Position numbers and translations under genes: made by a program
Shown here: piece by piece, positions 16,731 through 24,865 of the stretch
Layout: every line of letters begins with the position of its first letter
Position numbering within the stretch: the stretch's first letter is position 1
The notes under the pieces: generated by a model
Told to the model about the DNA's origin: nothing
Database searches by the model: none
Seen by the model: only the letters and a program-made list of their open reading frames with translations
Origin: Aerococcaceae bacterium DSM 111176
GTDB lineage: Bacteria; Bacillota; Bacilli; Lactobacillales; Aerococcaceae
Length of the DNA: 33,939 nt
NCBI GenBank assembly: GCA_015863215.1
Contig: JACBXN010000021.1
Span: forward strand, 1-33,939
Direction of reading: 5' to 3'

Positions 16731-17699
16731 TTGTTATCTAAAAGATTCATCAAAATTTTATTAACATCAATGTCCCTCTTATTACTTGCAGGTTGTAGTT
16801 TACCTGGTTTAGGTGGGAGTGCAAATACTGACAAAGAACCCATTATTGTTGGTAGTGTACATACAACAGAAGGTTTAATTTTAAACCATATGATTGCATT
16901 ATTAATTGAACATTATATTGATACAGACGTTCAATTAGTTCAAAATATGGGAACGTCTCCTATGTTAAATGCTGCGATGGTTCAAGGTGACGCGAATGTG
17001 AGTGCGGTAAAATATACCGGTACTTCATTGACGTCTGAATTAATGATAGACCCAATAACGGATCCTGATTTAGCTTTAGAAACTGTAGTAAAAGGGTTCG
17101 CAGAAGAATTTGATCAAAAATGGTATCCTGGTTATGGTTTCGAAAACTCATATGCATTCATGGTAACCCGTGAGGTTGCAGAAGAATACAATTTAGAAAC
17201 AATTTCAGATTTAACAGATATTGCCGATACACTTGAAGCAGGGGTTGACTCTTCATGGATGGAACGTGAAGGGGACGGTTACCGTGCCTTTTCAGAGACA
17301 TATGGTATTGAATTTAACAATACATATCCTATGCAAATTGGTTTAGTCTATGATGCGGTTGCCAATGGTGAAGTAGATATTGTTTTAGGATATTCAACAG
17401 ATGGTCGTGTGGCATCTTATGACTTAGTGGTTTTAGAAGATGATTTAAACTTCTTCCCACCTTATGATGCGAGTCCATCAGCTAATGGTTACATTTTAGA
17501 GGAATATCCAGAATTAGATGATATCCTTCTTAAAATGGAAGGAACAATCCCAACTGAATTGATGCAACAATTAAACTTTATTGCCGATGATTATTTATTA
17601 GAACCAGCTACTGTTGCGGAAGAGTTCTTAATTGAAAATAATTACTTCGAAGATAAAGAGCCATACGTAGAGCCAGTTGATAGGGAGGGTGAAAATTAA
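16731..17699 (+). CDS. opuCC: Osmoprotectant-binding lipoprotein
   Basis: This captures the quaternary amine outside the membrane and delivers it to the OpuCB/OpuCD channel. The 322-residue protein starts with a lipoprotein signal peptide (LLLAGC, lipid-modified Cys22), followed by the OpuAC-type domain (IIVGSVHTTEGLILNHMIALLIE; KYTGTSLTSELM; DIVLGYSTDGRVASYDLVVLEDD). Translation starts at TTG 16731, the only in-frame start ahead of the signal peptide, with AGAAGGGAG about 8 bases upstream. It is 15 bases after opuCB and 2 bases before opuCD. Confidence 0.93.
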   Translation: MLSKRFIKILLTSMSLLLLAGCSLPGLGGSANTDKEPIIVGSVHTTEGLILNHMIALLIEHYIDTDVQLVQNMGTSPMLNAAMVQGDANVSAVKYTGTSLTSELMIDPITDPDLALETVVKGFAEEFDQKWYPGYGFENSYAFMVTREVAEEYNLETISDLTDIADTLEAGVDSSWMEREGDGYRAFSETYGIEFNNTYPMQIGLVYDAVANGEVDIVLGYSTDGRVASYDLVVLEDDLNFFPPYDASPSANGYILEEYPELDDILLKMEGTIPTELMQQLNFIADDYLLEPATVAEEFLIENNYFEDKEPYVEPVDREGEN

Positions 17700-17701
17700 T
17701 C

Positions 17702-18385
17702 ATGTTTGAAAATTTACCAAATATTTCAGAACTCTCTCTTTGGGAACAATTTATACTGTATTATCAACAAAATGGTGGCTATGTTTGGGACCAATTTACG
17801 CGTCATTTCTTAATTTCGATTTATGGCGTATTATTTGCAGCCATCATCGCAATTCCATTAGGATTTTATATTGCGCGTCACCACCGCTTAGCGGACTGGG
17901 TAATTACAATTGCTAATATTTTACAAACAGTGCCACAATTAGCGATGTTATCTATCTTAATGTTAGCGATTGGTATCGGAACAAATACAGTTATCGTGAC
18001 TGTATTTATCTATTCACTATTACCAATTCTTAAAAATACCTACGCAGGTGTAAAGAGTGTAGATAGTAATGTATTAGACGCAGCTAAGGGAATGGGAATG
18101 ACAAGATTCCAAATGACGACAAAAGTCGAATTCCCGCTCGCTTCATCGGTCATTATCGGTGGATTGCGTAATGCATTAGTTGTATCTATCGGTGTAACAG
18201 CAATTGGTACCTTCATTGGTGCTGGTGGTTTAGGAGATATTATTCAACGTGGTGTCTCTGCAACAGATGGTACAGCAATCATTTTAGCAGGTGCGATACC
18301 AACAGCCTTTATGGCGATTATTATCGATATCGTCTTTGGATTTATCGAGCGTAAGCTAGATCCAGCATCAAATGCGAAACGTTAA
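17702..18385 (+). CDS. opuCD: Osmoprotectant ABC transporter permease (second)
   Basis: The 227-residue permease is a paralogue of OpuCB, with the same EAA block (DAAKGMGMTRFQMTTKVEFPLASSVIIGG) and six hydrophobic segments. It is the last gene of the opuC unit, starting 2 bases after opuCC, behind GGAGGGTG inside the opuCC end. Ends before a bidirectional hairpin. Confidence 0.92.
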   Translation: MFENLPNISELSLWEQFILYYQQNGGYVWDQFTRHFLISIYGVLFAAIIAIPLGFYIARHHRLADWVITIANILQTVPQLAMLSILMLAIGIGTNTVIVTVFIYSLLPILKNTYAGVKSVDSNVLDAAKGMGMTRFQMTTKVEFPLASSVIIGGLRNALVVSIGVTAIGTFIGAGGLGDIIQRGVSATDGTAIILAGAIPTAFMAIIIDIVFGFIERKLDPASNAKR

Positions 18386-18397
18386 TTAAGATAAATA

Positions 18398-18445
18398 AAC
18401 AACCGTTTTGGATATGCACCAAGCATACCAAAACGGTTGTTTTTG
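18398..18445. terminator. Bidirectional terminator between opuCD and the CocE-like gene
   Basis: AACAACCGTTTTGG...ATG pairs with CATACCAAAACGGTTGTT (one bulged base), followed by TTTTTG on the plus strand. On the minus strand the tail is TTTATTTATC, so it can serve both convergent genes. Confidence 0.85.
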
Positions 18446-18458
18446 CGTGTATTTAGTA

Positions 18459-20459
18459 TTAATTATAAACTCGCGGAATGGTTTTGTTCCATGATTTGTA
18501 AAAGACACGATTTCCTTCATTGTAGCCAATAATTTCGTTGTATAAATAGAAATTATCAGCGTCACAGGACATTTTAGAATGAGTAACTGTTCTTGTATCA
18601 ATGTCGCGGTCACTCACAGTGATATCCCAATCACTTGTTACCGTTGCTGATAGAGGATCACTATTTTTTAATGCATAAGTATTATGATTGACTGTTCCAT
18701 ATGTAATACCTAAATGTGGTAAAGTTCTGAGACCTTCGTTGGCATAATCGTCAATGGTCCAAACATCATTGACTAAATCATGACGTATTTCTCTTGTTCT
18801 TGAACCTTCTTCAATGACCTCTTTAGGAAGGGGAGTAGCCATTTCAATTTTTTCAAATTGTGGTTTAATTACATCAAACTGCGTTAAATGAGGAATCAAC
18901 AATTGTGAGGCACCTAAATCGACCGTTAATTCAGCAATTTCTTTAGAAGGCCACATTAATGGCCAATAACTCGGTGAGAGTGAAATTTCTAATTTATGGT
19001 CTTTAGGTAGTATGTAACCAATGATATCCAATTTAAATTCAACATCTATATAACTATCTATCGGTAAATCTTCTGGAAATTCATGACTCTTATAGTGGTT
19101 TAAATTCAATTGACCTTTCGTAATGAGCGTTCTTTGCCCATCAGGGTGAACATCGGTTAAACGAACGTGGATATTCGCTTCTTTAACATTACTCTTTAAG
19201 CGTAGCTTAGCAATTGGTTGACCACCAATACGTAATTCATCGCCGAAATCAACTCGCAATGTTGTTGCCAGACCATTTTCACTCGTTTGATCTCCAGGCA
19301 TTTCACCGTCTTGTCCAAATGGACAGAAGACACCTCCATACATACCATGTTCAATATTATTTTTAATCCGGATTATTTCATTTTGTGGACCCAATACATC
19401 GATATTTTGTGTGGTTGCATTTTTATAATCTAACCATACGCCTTCTCGGTAGTCGTATGAAGTTTGTGGTTTAACTGAATTTTGTAAGTAAATAGAATAC
19501 GTATCCGTATGTTCAACAGCTGACTGATCGTCAACGAACCATTTTTCAAACCAAGCAATACATTCTTGTAAGTACCCGAAATTTGGTCCAGGAATCGCAA
19601 TATCAGGAAACTCATGTGCCCATGGCCCAATGATTGCTTTTTTAGGACTCTCTAAATTATTATATAAGCGATCAACAGCATTCGTATAACCGTCTGCCCA
19701 ACCAGATAGAGTGAGAACAGGTATTTTTACCTTAGAATAATCTTCACAGATTGAGCCATGTTTCCAAAAAGCATCGCGAGTTTGGTGAGACACCCATTCT
19801 TCAACATATGGGGGAGTTTGATCCATACGAGCAAGCCAATTTTTATACCAGTCGCCACCCACAAATTGGTGGAATGCAGGACGACCGTTATAGGCAAACA
19901 TCGTTGAAGCCCACCATAACATTTCCGATGCCATTAATACACCACCGCGGTAATGAACATCGTCAGCATATCGGTCATCAGTTGAACATAAACTGATAAC
20001 TGCTTTTAGTGCTTCAGGTTGTCTGGCTGCAAGTTGCAGACCATTAAAACCGCCCCAAGATTTCCCAATCATTCCAACATGTCCATTAGACCAAGGCTGA
20101 CTGGCAATCCATTCAATAATTTCTATTCCATCTAATTGTTCTTGTTCAGTATATTCATCATATAATATGCCATCTGAATCTCCCGTTCCACGAATATCTA
20201 CTCGAATAGACGTGAAACCATGGCCAGCAAAATATTTATGACGGATTTCGTCCCTTAATGCAGTAAAATCATCTTTACGGTAAGGAACATATTCTAAGAT
20301 TGTCCCTTTTGATTGTTCCATATCAACTGGTTGCCAAATTTTTGCAGATAATCGGGTACCATCGGATAGAACAATCCAAGTATGATCTGTAATTTCTACT
20401 GAATAAGGCATATAATCTAATTCGTGTACTTTACTATAGTCAACATCAAATACTCCCAT
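18459..20459 (-). CDS. CocE/NonD-type serine hydrolase (S15-related alpha/beta hydrolase)
   Basis: The 666-residue cytoplasmic protein has an alpha/beta hydrolase domain with nucleophile Ser134 (GMIGKSWGGFNG), Asp256 (LSGWADGYTNAVDR) and His282 (GPWAHEFPD). A cap region lies between them, and a C-terminal jelly-roll domain (about 390-660) is of the PepX/CocE type. The family cleaves esters, amides or dipeptides from acyl donors. It lacks the long N-terminal helical domain and the 750-plus length of true PepX (X-prolyl dipeptidyl peptidase), so CocE/NonD is the better label. The natural substrate is unknown. ATG 20459 is chosen because GAGAGGTG lies 6 bases before it; the upstream GTG 20468 lies within that ribosome site. 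Monocistronic. Confidence 0.85.
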   Translation of the reverse strand: MGVFDVDYSKVHELDYMPYSVEITDHTWIVLSDGTRLSAKIWQPVDMEQSKGTILEYVPYRKDDFTALRDEIRHKYFAGHGFTSIRVDIRGTGDSDGILYDEYTEQEQLDGIEIIEWIASQPWSNGHVGMIGKSWGGFNGLQLAARQPEALKAVISLCSTDDRYADDVHYRGGVLMASEMLWWASTMFAYNGRPAFHQFVGGDWYKNWLARMDQTPPYVEEWVSHQTRDAFWKHGSICEDYSKVKIPVLTLSGWADGYTNAVDRLYNNLESPKKAIIGPWAHEFPDIAIPGPNFGYLQECIAWFEKWFVDDQSAVEHTDTYSIYLQNSVKPQTSYDYREGVWLDYKNATTQNIDVLGPQNEIIRIKNNIEHGMYGGVFCPFGQDGEMPGDQTSENGLATTLRVDFGDELRIGGQPIAKLRLKSNVKEANIHVRLTDVHPDGQRTLITKGQLNLNHYKSHEFPEDLPIDSYIDVEFKLDIIGYILPKDHKLEISLSPSYWPLMWPSKEIAELTVDLGASQLLIPHLTQFDVIKPQFEKIEMATPLPKEVIEEGSRTREIRHDLVNDVWTIDDYANEGLRTLPHLGITYGTVNHNTYALKNSDPLSATVTSDWDITVSDRDIDTRTVTHSKMSCDADNFYLYNEIIGYNEGNRVFYKSWNKTIPRVYN

Positions 20460-20489
20460 GATCATCACCTCTCATTATTTCTTAATACT

Positions 20490-20519
20490 AGAATAACAGA
20501 CAAGAGCGCAATATGCCAA
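20490..20519 (-). promoter_or_regulatory. Promoter of the CocE-like gene
   Basis: On the minus strand TTGGCA (20514-20519, 5 of 6) and TATTCT (20490-20495), with an upstream TGT extension, are spaced 18 bases apart. Confidence 0.55.
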
Positions 20520-20890
20520 TATTGATATTAGGAAAAGTATAATTTAATTCATCTTAATAGATAAATATCAAAAAAGTGTTTAGGAAAAGATTATAATCAG
20601 GGAATTAAAAGTTATCTCATTTATATGGACTGCTATCTGTAATTTAGATAAGAAAAACAGAAGATTTTAACCTTATGTTTGAATTTAACTACTATTGATA
20701 AAGAAATTAAATATAAATATTAATAAGATAAAAATATTTTGTCCGAAATTTTGTCGGATATTTTTGTGTATTTCAAGTGTAAAAATTAAACTACTTATCA
20801 GTTTGGGGAAATTTTGGTTGTAAAGTTTGGTCCAATAGTCTTTTTAAATCCCAAATATTTTTGAGACAGAAATATGGGTCAAAAAGGTGG
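20520..20890. other. AT-rich gap upstream of the nrd operon
   Basis: No gene of useful length is seen here. It contains a bulged hairpin at about 20735-20765 (TCCGA/TCGGA core flanked by AATAT/ATATT, then TTTTTG), terminator-like for rightward transcription. It also has a hairpin CCCAAATATTT / AAATATGGG at 20850-20878 without a T tail. The rest is plain AT-rich DNA. Confidence 0.4.
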
Positions 20891-20893
20891 AAT

Positions 20894-20972
20894 CGCCCAT
20901 ATATTGTGTTATACTCTTAATTGTCATCTAGATATAGGGCGAATAAATGTTCTTATGTCCCATATATAGACA
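20894..20972. promoter_or_regulatory. Three NrdR-box-like sites at 31- and 32-bp spacing
   Basis: The NrdR consensus core CWATATATWG is matched 9 of 10 at 20897-20906 (CCATATATTG, extended to ATATATTGTGT), at 20928-20937 (CTAGATATAG) and at 20960-20969 (CCATATATAG). Core-to-core distances are 31 and 32 bases, whole helical turns as in known NrdR box pairs. The first overlaps the operon's -10 region, the others lie just downstream. NrdR with bound dATP would repress here. Confidence 0.65.
20907..20915 (+). promoter_or_regulatory. Extended -10 promoter of the nrd operon
   Basis: TGTTATACT (TGn plus TATACT at 20910-20915), directly abutting the first NrdR-like box. No good -35 hexamer. Transcripts would have a leader of about 85 bases. 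Confidence 0.5.
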
Positions 20973-21004
20973 AAAATGGAAGTAAAATAAAAGGAGTGGC
21001 AGAG

Positions 21005-22504
21005 ATGTCAAGAGTAAAAGTTTACACAAAAACGACTTGTACATGGTGTAATAAATTAAAATTGTGGTTGAATGATAACGAGATTGAATTTGAAGAAATT
21101 AATGTAGAAATAAATCAAGAAGCATTAGATTTTATTCATAGTCAAGGACTTAAAACGGTACCTCAAGTCTTTATCGATGGCATTCATCGTCCTCATGAAC
21201 CCGTTTATTCAGGACTATTACCATATATTAATACACCGGCACCTGATGTTAAAGGTGCGCCTAATGTAACAAAACGTGATGGGAAAATTGTGGAGTTTGA
21301 TGGTGAGAAAATTAAAATAGCCATTCAAAAAGCCAATAATGAAACGCATGAATTAACAAATGACGAAGTGATTGCTGTAGCAGAAGCAGTTATTACTAAA
21401 ATTGATAAAAACCCAGTTCATGTAGAAGAAATTCAAGATTTAGTTGAAATGGAATTAATGCATCAAAATTTCCCAGTAACAGCTAAAGCTTACATCTTAT
21501 ACCGTGCTGAACAAATTCGTTTACGTAAACGTGATATTTTCAAGCCGCGTAAAACATTAAAACCATACGAATATCCAGAACTGGAATCATATAAAGAAGC
21601 AATCCAACATTCATATTGGTTACATACAGAATATAACTACACTTCAGATATTCAAGATTACAAAATTAATGTCAAACCACATGAGCGTACAGCAATTCGT
21701 AACGCAATGTTAGCAATATCTCAAGTTGAAGTGAGTGTAAAAACTTTCTGGGCTAAATTATACGACCGTTTACCAAAACCAGAATTAGCGAACGTGGGGA
21801 TGACTTTTGCTGAATCTGAAGTACGTCACTCTGATGCTTATTCACATTTATTAGAATTACTTGGATTAAATGAAATATTCGAGGATCTTGAATCGATACC
21901 GGCATTAAATCACCGTGTTGATTACTTAAATTCACATATTAAATACTCGGAATCTGGTGCAAACCGTGATTACGCGATTTCAGTATTATTATTCTCGGCA
22001 TTTATTGAGCACATTTCTTTATTCAGCCAATTCTTAATTATTATGTCATTTAATAAATATCAAAACTTGTTCTCAGGAATTTCAAATGTTATTGAAGCAA
22101 CTTCTAAAGAAGAACAATTACATGGTGAGTTCGGAATTGACCTAATCAACACCATTCATGAAGAAAATCCAGATTGGTTTGATGATGATATGGCACAAGA
22201 AATTTATAATTTAGTTAAAGATGCCTTCGAGTCAGAAAAAGAAGTATTAGCATGGATTTATGAAGACGGAGATATTGATTTTATGCCACAAGCAACGGTA
22301 TTAGAATTTATCAAAAACCGTTTAAACAACTCATTAGAAGCAATTGGATTAGAGCGTATCTTTGATACAAATGCAGCTGAAGTTGAGAAAACATTGTGGT
22401 TTGATGAAGAAATTGTTGCAACAAAACACGTTGATTTCTTTGCTAAACGCTCTGTAAATTATACTAAACGTTCACAATCTGTTACGGCAGACGACTTATT
22501 CTAA
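21005..22504 (+). CDS. nrdB: Ribonucleotide reductase radical subunit fused to glutaredoxin and ATP-cone
   Basis: This is the R2 (beta) subunit of a class I enzyme that makes deoxyribonucleotides. The 499-residue chain has three parts. Residues 1-78 are a glutaredoxin: active site C12TWC15, TVPQVF with the cis-Pro, then a linker. Residues about 86-175 are an ATP-cone (VTKRDGKIVEFDGEKIKIAIQKA). Residues about 190-499 are the R2 helical domain, with metal ligands Glu242, Glu272, His275, Glu335, Glu370 and His373, and Tyr279 at the place of the E. coli radical tyrosine. Start ATG 21005 has AAGGAG (20991-20996) 8 bases upstream; a longer frame back to 20921 runs through the NrdR-box region and is rejected. 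This domain order is known from Facklamia ignava NrdB, where Grx reduces the partner, the ATP-cone shuts the enzyme off with dATP, and the cofactor is dimanganese. No nrdI is nearby. Cotranscribed with nrdA. Confidence 0.95.
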   Translation: MSRVKVYTKTTCTWCNKLKLWLNDNEIEFEEINVEINQEALDFIHSQGLKTVPQVFIDGIHRPHEPVYSGLLPYINTPAPDVKGAPNVTKRDGKIVEFDGEKIKIAIQKANNETHELTNDEVIAVAEAVITKIDKNPVHVEEIQDLVEMELMHQNFPVTAKAYILYRAEQIRLRKRDIFKPRKTLKPYEYPELESYKEAIQHSYWLHTEYNYTSDIQDYKINVKPHERTAIRNAMLAISQVEVSVKTFWAKLYDRLPKPELANVGMTFAESEVRHSDAYSHLLELLGLNEIFEDLESIPALNHRVDYLNSHIKYSESGANRDYAISVLLFSAFIEHISLFSQFLIIMSFNKYQNLFSGISNVIEATSKEEQLHGEFGIDLINTIHEENPDWFDDDMAQEIYNLVKDAFESEKEVLAWIYEDGDIDFMPQATVLEFIKNRLNNSLEAIGLERIFDTNAAEVEKTLWFDEEIVATKHVDFFAKRSVNYTKRSQSVTADDLF

Positions 22505-22559
22505 AAGGTAAGCAACAGATATATATACAATTGAATTAGAAATAAAGGGGAGACGAATT

Positions 22560-24263
22560 TTGTCAACACAATTAAAAGAAAGAACATATGAACCATTTTA
22601 TTGGTTAACGGAAGATAGTAAAACATTTTTATCACGTGGATACCTACAAGAAGGACAAACAGCTGAAGAACGTATCCGTATTATCTCAGATCGTGCTGAG
22701 GAATTATTAGGACTTGAAGGATTCTCAGATAAGTTTTATAAATACATGAGTCAAGGTTTCTACTCATTATCAACACCAGTATGGACAAACTTCGGAACAA
22801 ACCGTGGTTTCCCAATCTCATGTTTTGGATCTACACCAGATGATAATATGGCGTCAATTCTTTATACAGCTTCAGAAGTAGGGATGATGTCTAAATATGG
22901 TGGAGGAACATCAGGGTATTTCGGTAATTTACGTCCACGAGGCGCGTCAATTACTAATAATGGTATGTCGAGTGGTGCTGTTCATTTTATGAAACTATTT
23001 GAACAAATGACTGATACTGTCAGCCAAGGTTCAAGCCGCCGTGGTCGTTTCGCGCCTTATTTACCAATTGACCATCCAGATATCGAAGAATTCTTAGAAA
23101 TCGGTGTAGAAGGTAACGATATTCAGGATTTAAACCATGCTGTCACAGTTTCAGATAAATGGATGACTGAAATGATCTCTGGTGACCGCGAAAAACGTGC
23201 GATTTGGGCAAAAGTACTACAACGCCGTGTTGAAATGGGATATCCATATGTATTATTTACTGACACTATCAACAATAACAAACCAGCTTGGTATAAAGAT
23301 CATCCAATTACTCACTCAAACTTATGTAGTGAAATTATGTTACCAGATAACGAGCGTTGGTCATTTGTATGTAATTTATCTTCAATGAACTTATTACATT
23401 ACAATGAGTGGAAAGATACAGATGCTGTCGAAACAATGATCTACTTCTTAGACGCTGTAATGACTGAATTTATTCAAAAATTAGAAGCATTACGCGATTC
23501 AAATGATTTAGAATATACACAAGCTTTCCATTTTATGGAACGTGCATATAATTTTGCAGTAGAAAACCGTGCATTAGGTTTAGGTGTTCTAGGATGGCAT
23601 TCATTATTACAATCAAATATGATTGCATTTGAATCCGTTGAAGCAAGTTTATTAAATGAAGAAGTGCATAAAGAAATTAGCGAGCGTGCGGATAAAGCGT
23701 CACGTGAACTAGCAGAAATTTTTGGTGAACCAGAAGTTCTTAAAGGAACAGGCCGTCGTAATTCAACAACAATGGCAATTGCACCAACAACTTCATCTGC
23801 ATTTATTATTGGACAAGTTTCTCAATCTATTGAACCATTATTCTCTAACTACTATGTTAAAGATATGAGTAAAATTAAAACAACAATCCGTAATAAATAC
23901 TTAGTGGAATTATTAGAAGAAAAAGGACAGAACACTCCAGAAGTATGGGAAGATATTAAAAACCATGACGGATCAGTTCTACATTTAGACTTCTTATCAG
24001 ACCATGAAAAAGACGTCTTTAAAACATTCGCAGAATTGAACCAATATGAAATTATTAACCAAGCTTCAATTCGTCAACGTTTCATTGATCAATCACAATC
24101 ATTAAACATTATGATTAACCCTGCAATGACAACAGCTAAAGAAATGAACCAATTACATATTTATGCTTGGGAAAATGGTATTAAATCACTTTATTACCAA
24201 CACTCAACATCAGCAGCGCAAGAATTTTACCGTTCAAGTGTCTGTCTAGCATGTGAAGCATAA
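22560..24263 (+). CDS. nrdA: Ribonucleotide reductase catalytic subunit, without ATP-cone
   Basis: This R1 (alpha) subunit reduces ribonucleotides using a thiyl radical. At 567 residues it is short: no ATP-cone precedes the ten-stranded barrel. Active-site residues are Cys88 (GFPISCFGS) and Cys271 (FVCNLSS) as the redox pair, thiyl-radical Cys256 with Asn254 and Glu258 (SNLCSEI), Tyr545-Tyr546 (SLYYQHST) of the radical path, and the C-terminal shuttle pair Cys562/Cys565 (VCLACEA), which the glutaredoxin domain of NrdB should reduce. Translation starts at TTG 22560, behind AAGGGGAG at 7 bases; no better in-frame start is seen. The 55-base gap to nrdB has no terminator, so the two are one operon. 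Overall activity control must come from the ATP-cone on NrdB. Confidence 0.95.
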   Translation: MSTQLKERTYEPFYWLTEDSKTFLSRGYLQEGQTAEERIRIISDRAEELLGLEGFSDKFYKYMSQGFYSLSTPVWTNFGTNRGFPISCFGSTPDDNMASILYTASEVGMMSKYGGGTSGYFGNLRPRGASITNNGMSSGAVHFMKLFEQMTDTVSQGSSRRGRFAPYLPIDHPDIEEFLEIGVEGNDIQDLNHAVTVSDKWMTEMISGDREKRAIWAKVLQRRVEMGYPYVLFTDTINNNKPAWYKDHPITHSNLCSEIMLPDNERWSFVCNLSSMNLLHYNEWKDTDAVETMIYFLDAVMTEFIQKLEALRDSNDLEYTQAFHFMERAYNFAVENRALGLGVLGWHSLLQSNMIAFESVEASLLNEEVHKEISERADKASRELAEIFGEPEVLKGTGRRNSTTMAIAPTTSSAFIIGQVSQSIEPLFSNYYVKDMSKIKTTIRNKYLVELLEEKGQNTPEVWEDIKNHDGSVLHLDFLSDHEKDVFKTFAELNQYEIINQASIRQRFIDQSQSLNIMINPAMTTAKEMNQLHIYAWENGIKSLYYQHSTSAAQEFYRSSVCLACEA

Positions 24264-24274
24264 TATATTAAATG

Positions 24275-24308
24275 AATGCTAATACATTATGTGTTAGCAT
24301 TTCGTTTT
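24275..24308 (+). terminator. Terminator after nrdA
   Basis: AATGCTAATACA pairs with TGTGTTAGCATT (one G-T pair) around TTA, followed by TCGTTTTAAA. The tail is short, so some read-through into the next gene is possible. Confidence 0.6.
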
Positions 24309-24371
24309 AAATGATTATGTGAAAAGTGTACTAAAAACCATAGTTGATATTCAAAATGGAGGAGAAATGAC

Positions 24372-24815
24372 ATGGAACAATATACCGCTTATCGTCCTGT
24401 AGATGCCAATGGATTCGTTACGTTCTTATCAGTAGAAATTGATAAATACGGTGAAATACGTAGTGTCGCATTGGATGCGTCAAATGATGAAAATGAATAT
24501 AAATCAACATCAAAAGAATATAATGACAAAATGTTTGCTGAATCAAAAACATATTACCGTCATGCAATTCGCCAGTTAGAAAAACAAATACTCCAAAATA
24601 AAGAAAACTTAGATGCAGTATCTGGTGCAACAGTTATTTCAGAAGACGCTCAATTATTACTGGATAATATTCACCAACAATTTAACGCTAAACAAGCAAT
24701 TGATCATAAAGATGTTTTAATAGATAAAGTTATTACCGAATTGGATAAAAATAATATCGAAATAATGGATTTTATCGGTGGATTAATCCAAAAAAGACAA
24801 CAAAATAACGCATAA
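24372..24815 (+). CDS. Small cytoplasmic protein with FMN-binding domain
   Basis: The 147-residue protein resembles the FMN_bind domain found in NqrC/RnfG and in pheromone-precursor lipoproteins: an N-terminal strand pair (YRPVDANGFVTFLSVEIDKYGEIRSVALDAS), the YNDKM helix, and the flavin loop DAVSGATVIS (about residues 81-90). Unlike those relatives it has no signal peptide or membrane segment, so it should be cytoplasmic. The loop has Ile where the covalent flavinylation motif (SGATxT/S) needs Thr or Ser, so any FMN is probably not covalently attached. The last 45 residues are a helical extension I do not recognise. GGAGGAG stands 7 bases before ATG 24372. It follows the nrd operon on the same strand, past a modest hairpin. 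A flavoprotein next to a reductase without nrdI is suggestive, but the role is unknown. Confidence 0.65.
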   Translation: MEQYTAYRPVDANGFVTFLSVEIDKYGEIRSVALDASNDENEYKSTSKEYNDKMFAESKTYYRHAIRQLEKQILQNKENLDAVSGATVISEDAQLLLDNIHQQFNAKQAIDHKDVLIDKVITELDKNNIEIMDFIGGLIQKRQQNNA

Positions 24816-24858
24816 TAATAAAAGAGAGCCGATACTAAATGGCTCTCTTTTATTATTA
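24813..24858. terminator. Bidirectional terminator between the FMN-domain gene and the aldo/keto reductase
   Basis: A perfect 18-bp stem (TAATAATAAAAGAGAGCC) with a 10-base loop; the U-rich arm serves as tail in either direction. The stop codon of the FMN-domain gene forms the first stem bases. Confidence 0.85.
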
Positions 24859-24865
24859 GATATAG

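Noticed and set aside
18459-20459. X-prolyl dipeptidyl peptidase PepX
   Set aside because: The protein is too short and lacks the N-terminal helical domain; the motifs fit the CocE/NonD group.
20850-20878. Hairpin CCCAAATATTT / AAATATGGG as a terminator
   Set aside because: No T-rich tail on either strand; left as an unexplained inverted repeat.
20921-21004. N-terminal extension of NrdB back to 20921 (MSSRYRANKCSY...)
   Set aside because: It has no ribosome site, starts almost at the predicted transcription start and runs through two NrdR-like boxes; ATG 21005 has AAGGAG at 8 bases.
21005-22504. Class Ib NrdF identity for the R2 domain
   Set aside because: No nrdI or nrdH beside it, and the fused Grx and ATP-cone match the NrdB fusion known from Facklamia; the nrdA partner also has no NrdE-like arrangement.
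22516-22529. A fourth NrdR-like box (ACAGATATATATAC) between nrdB and nrdA
   Set aside because: Only 7 of 10 core positions match, in AT-repeat sequence, and the spacing to others is meaningless.
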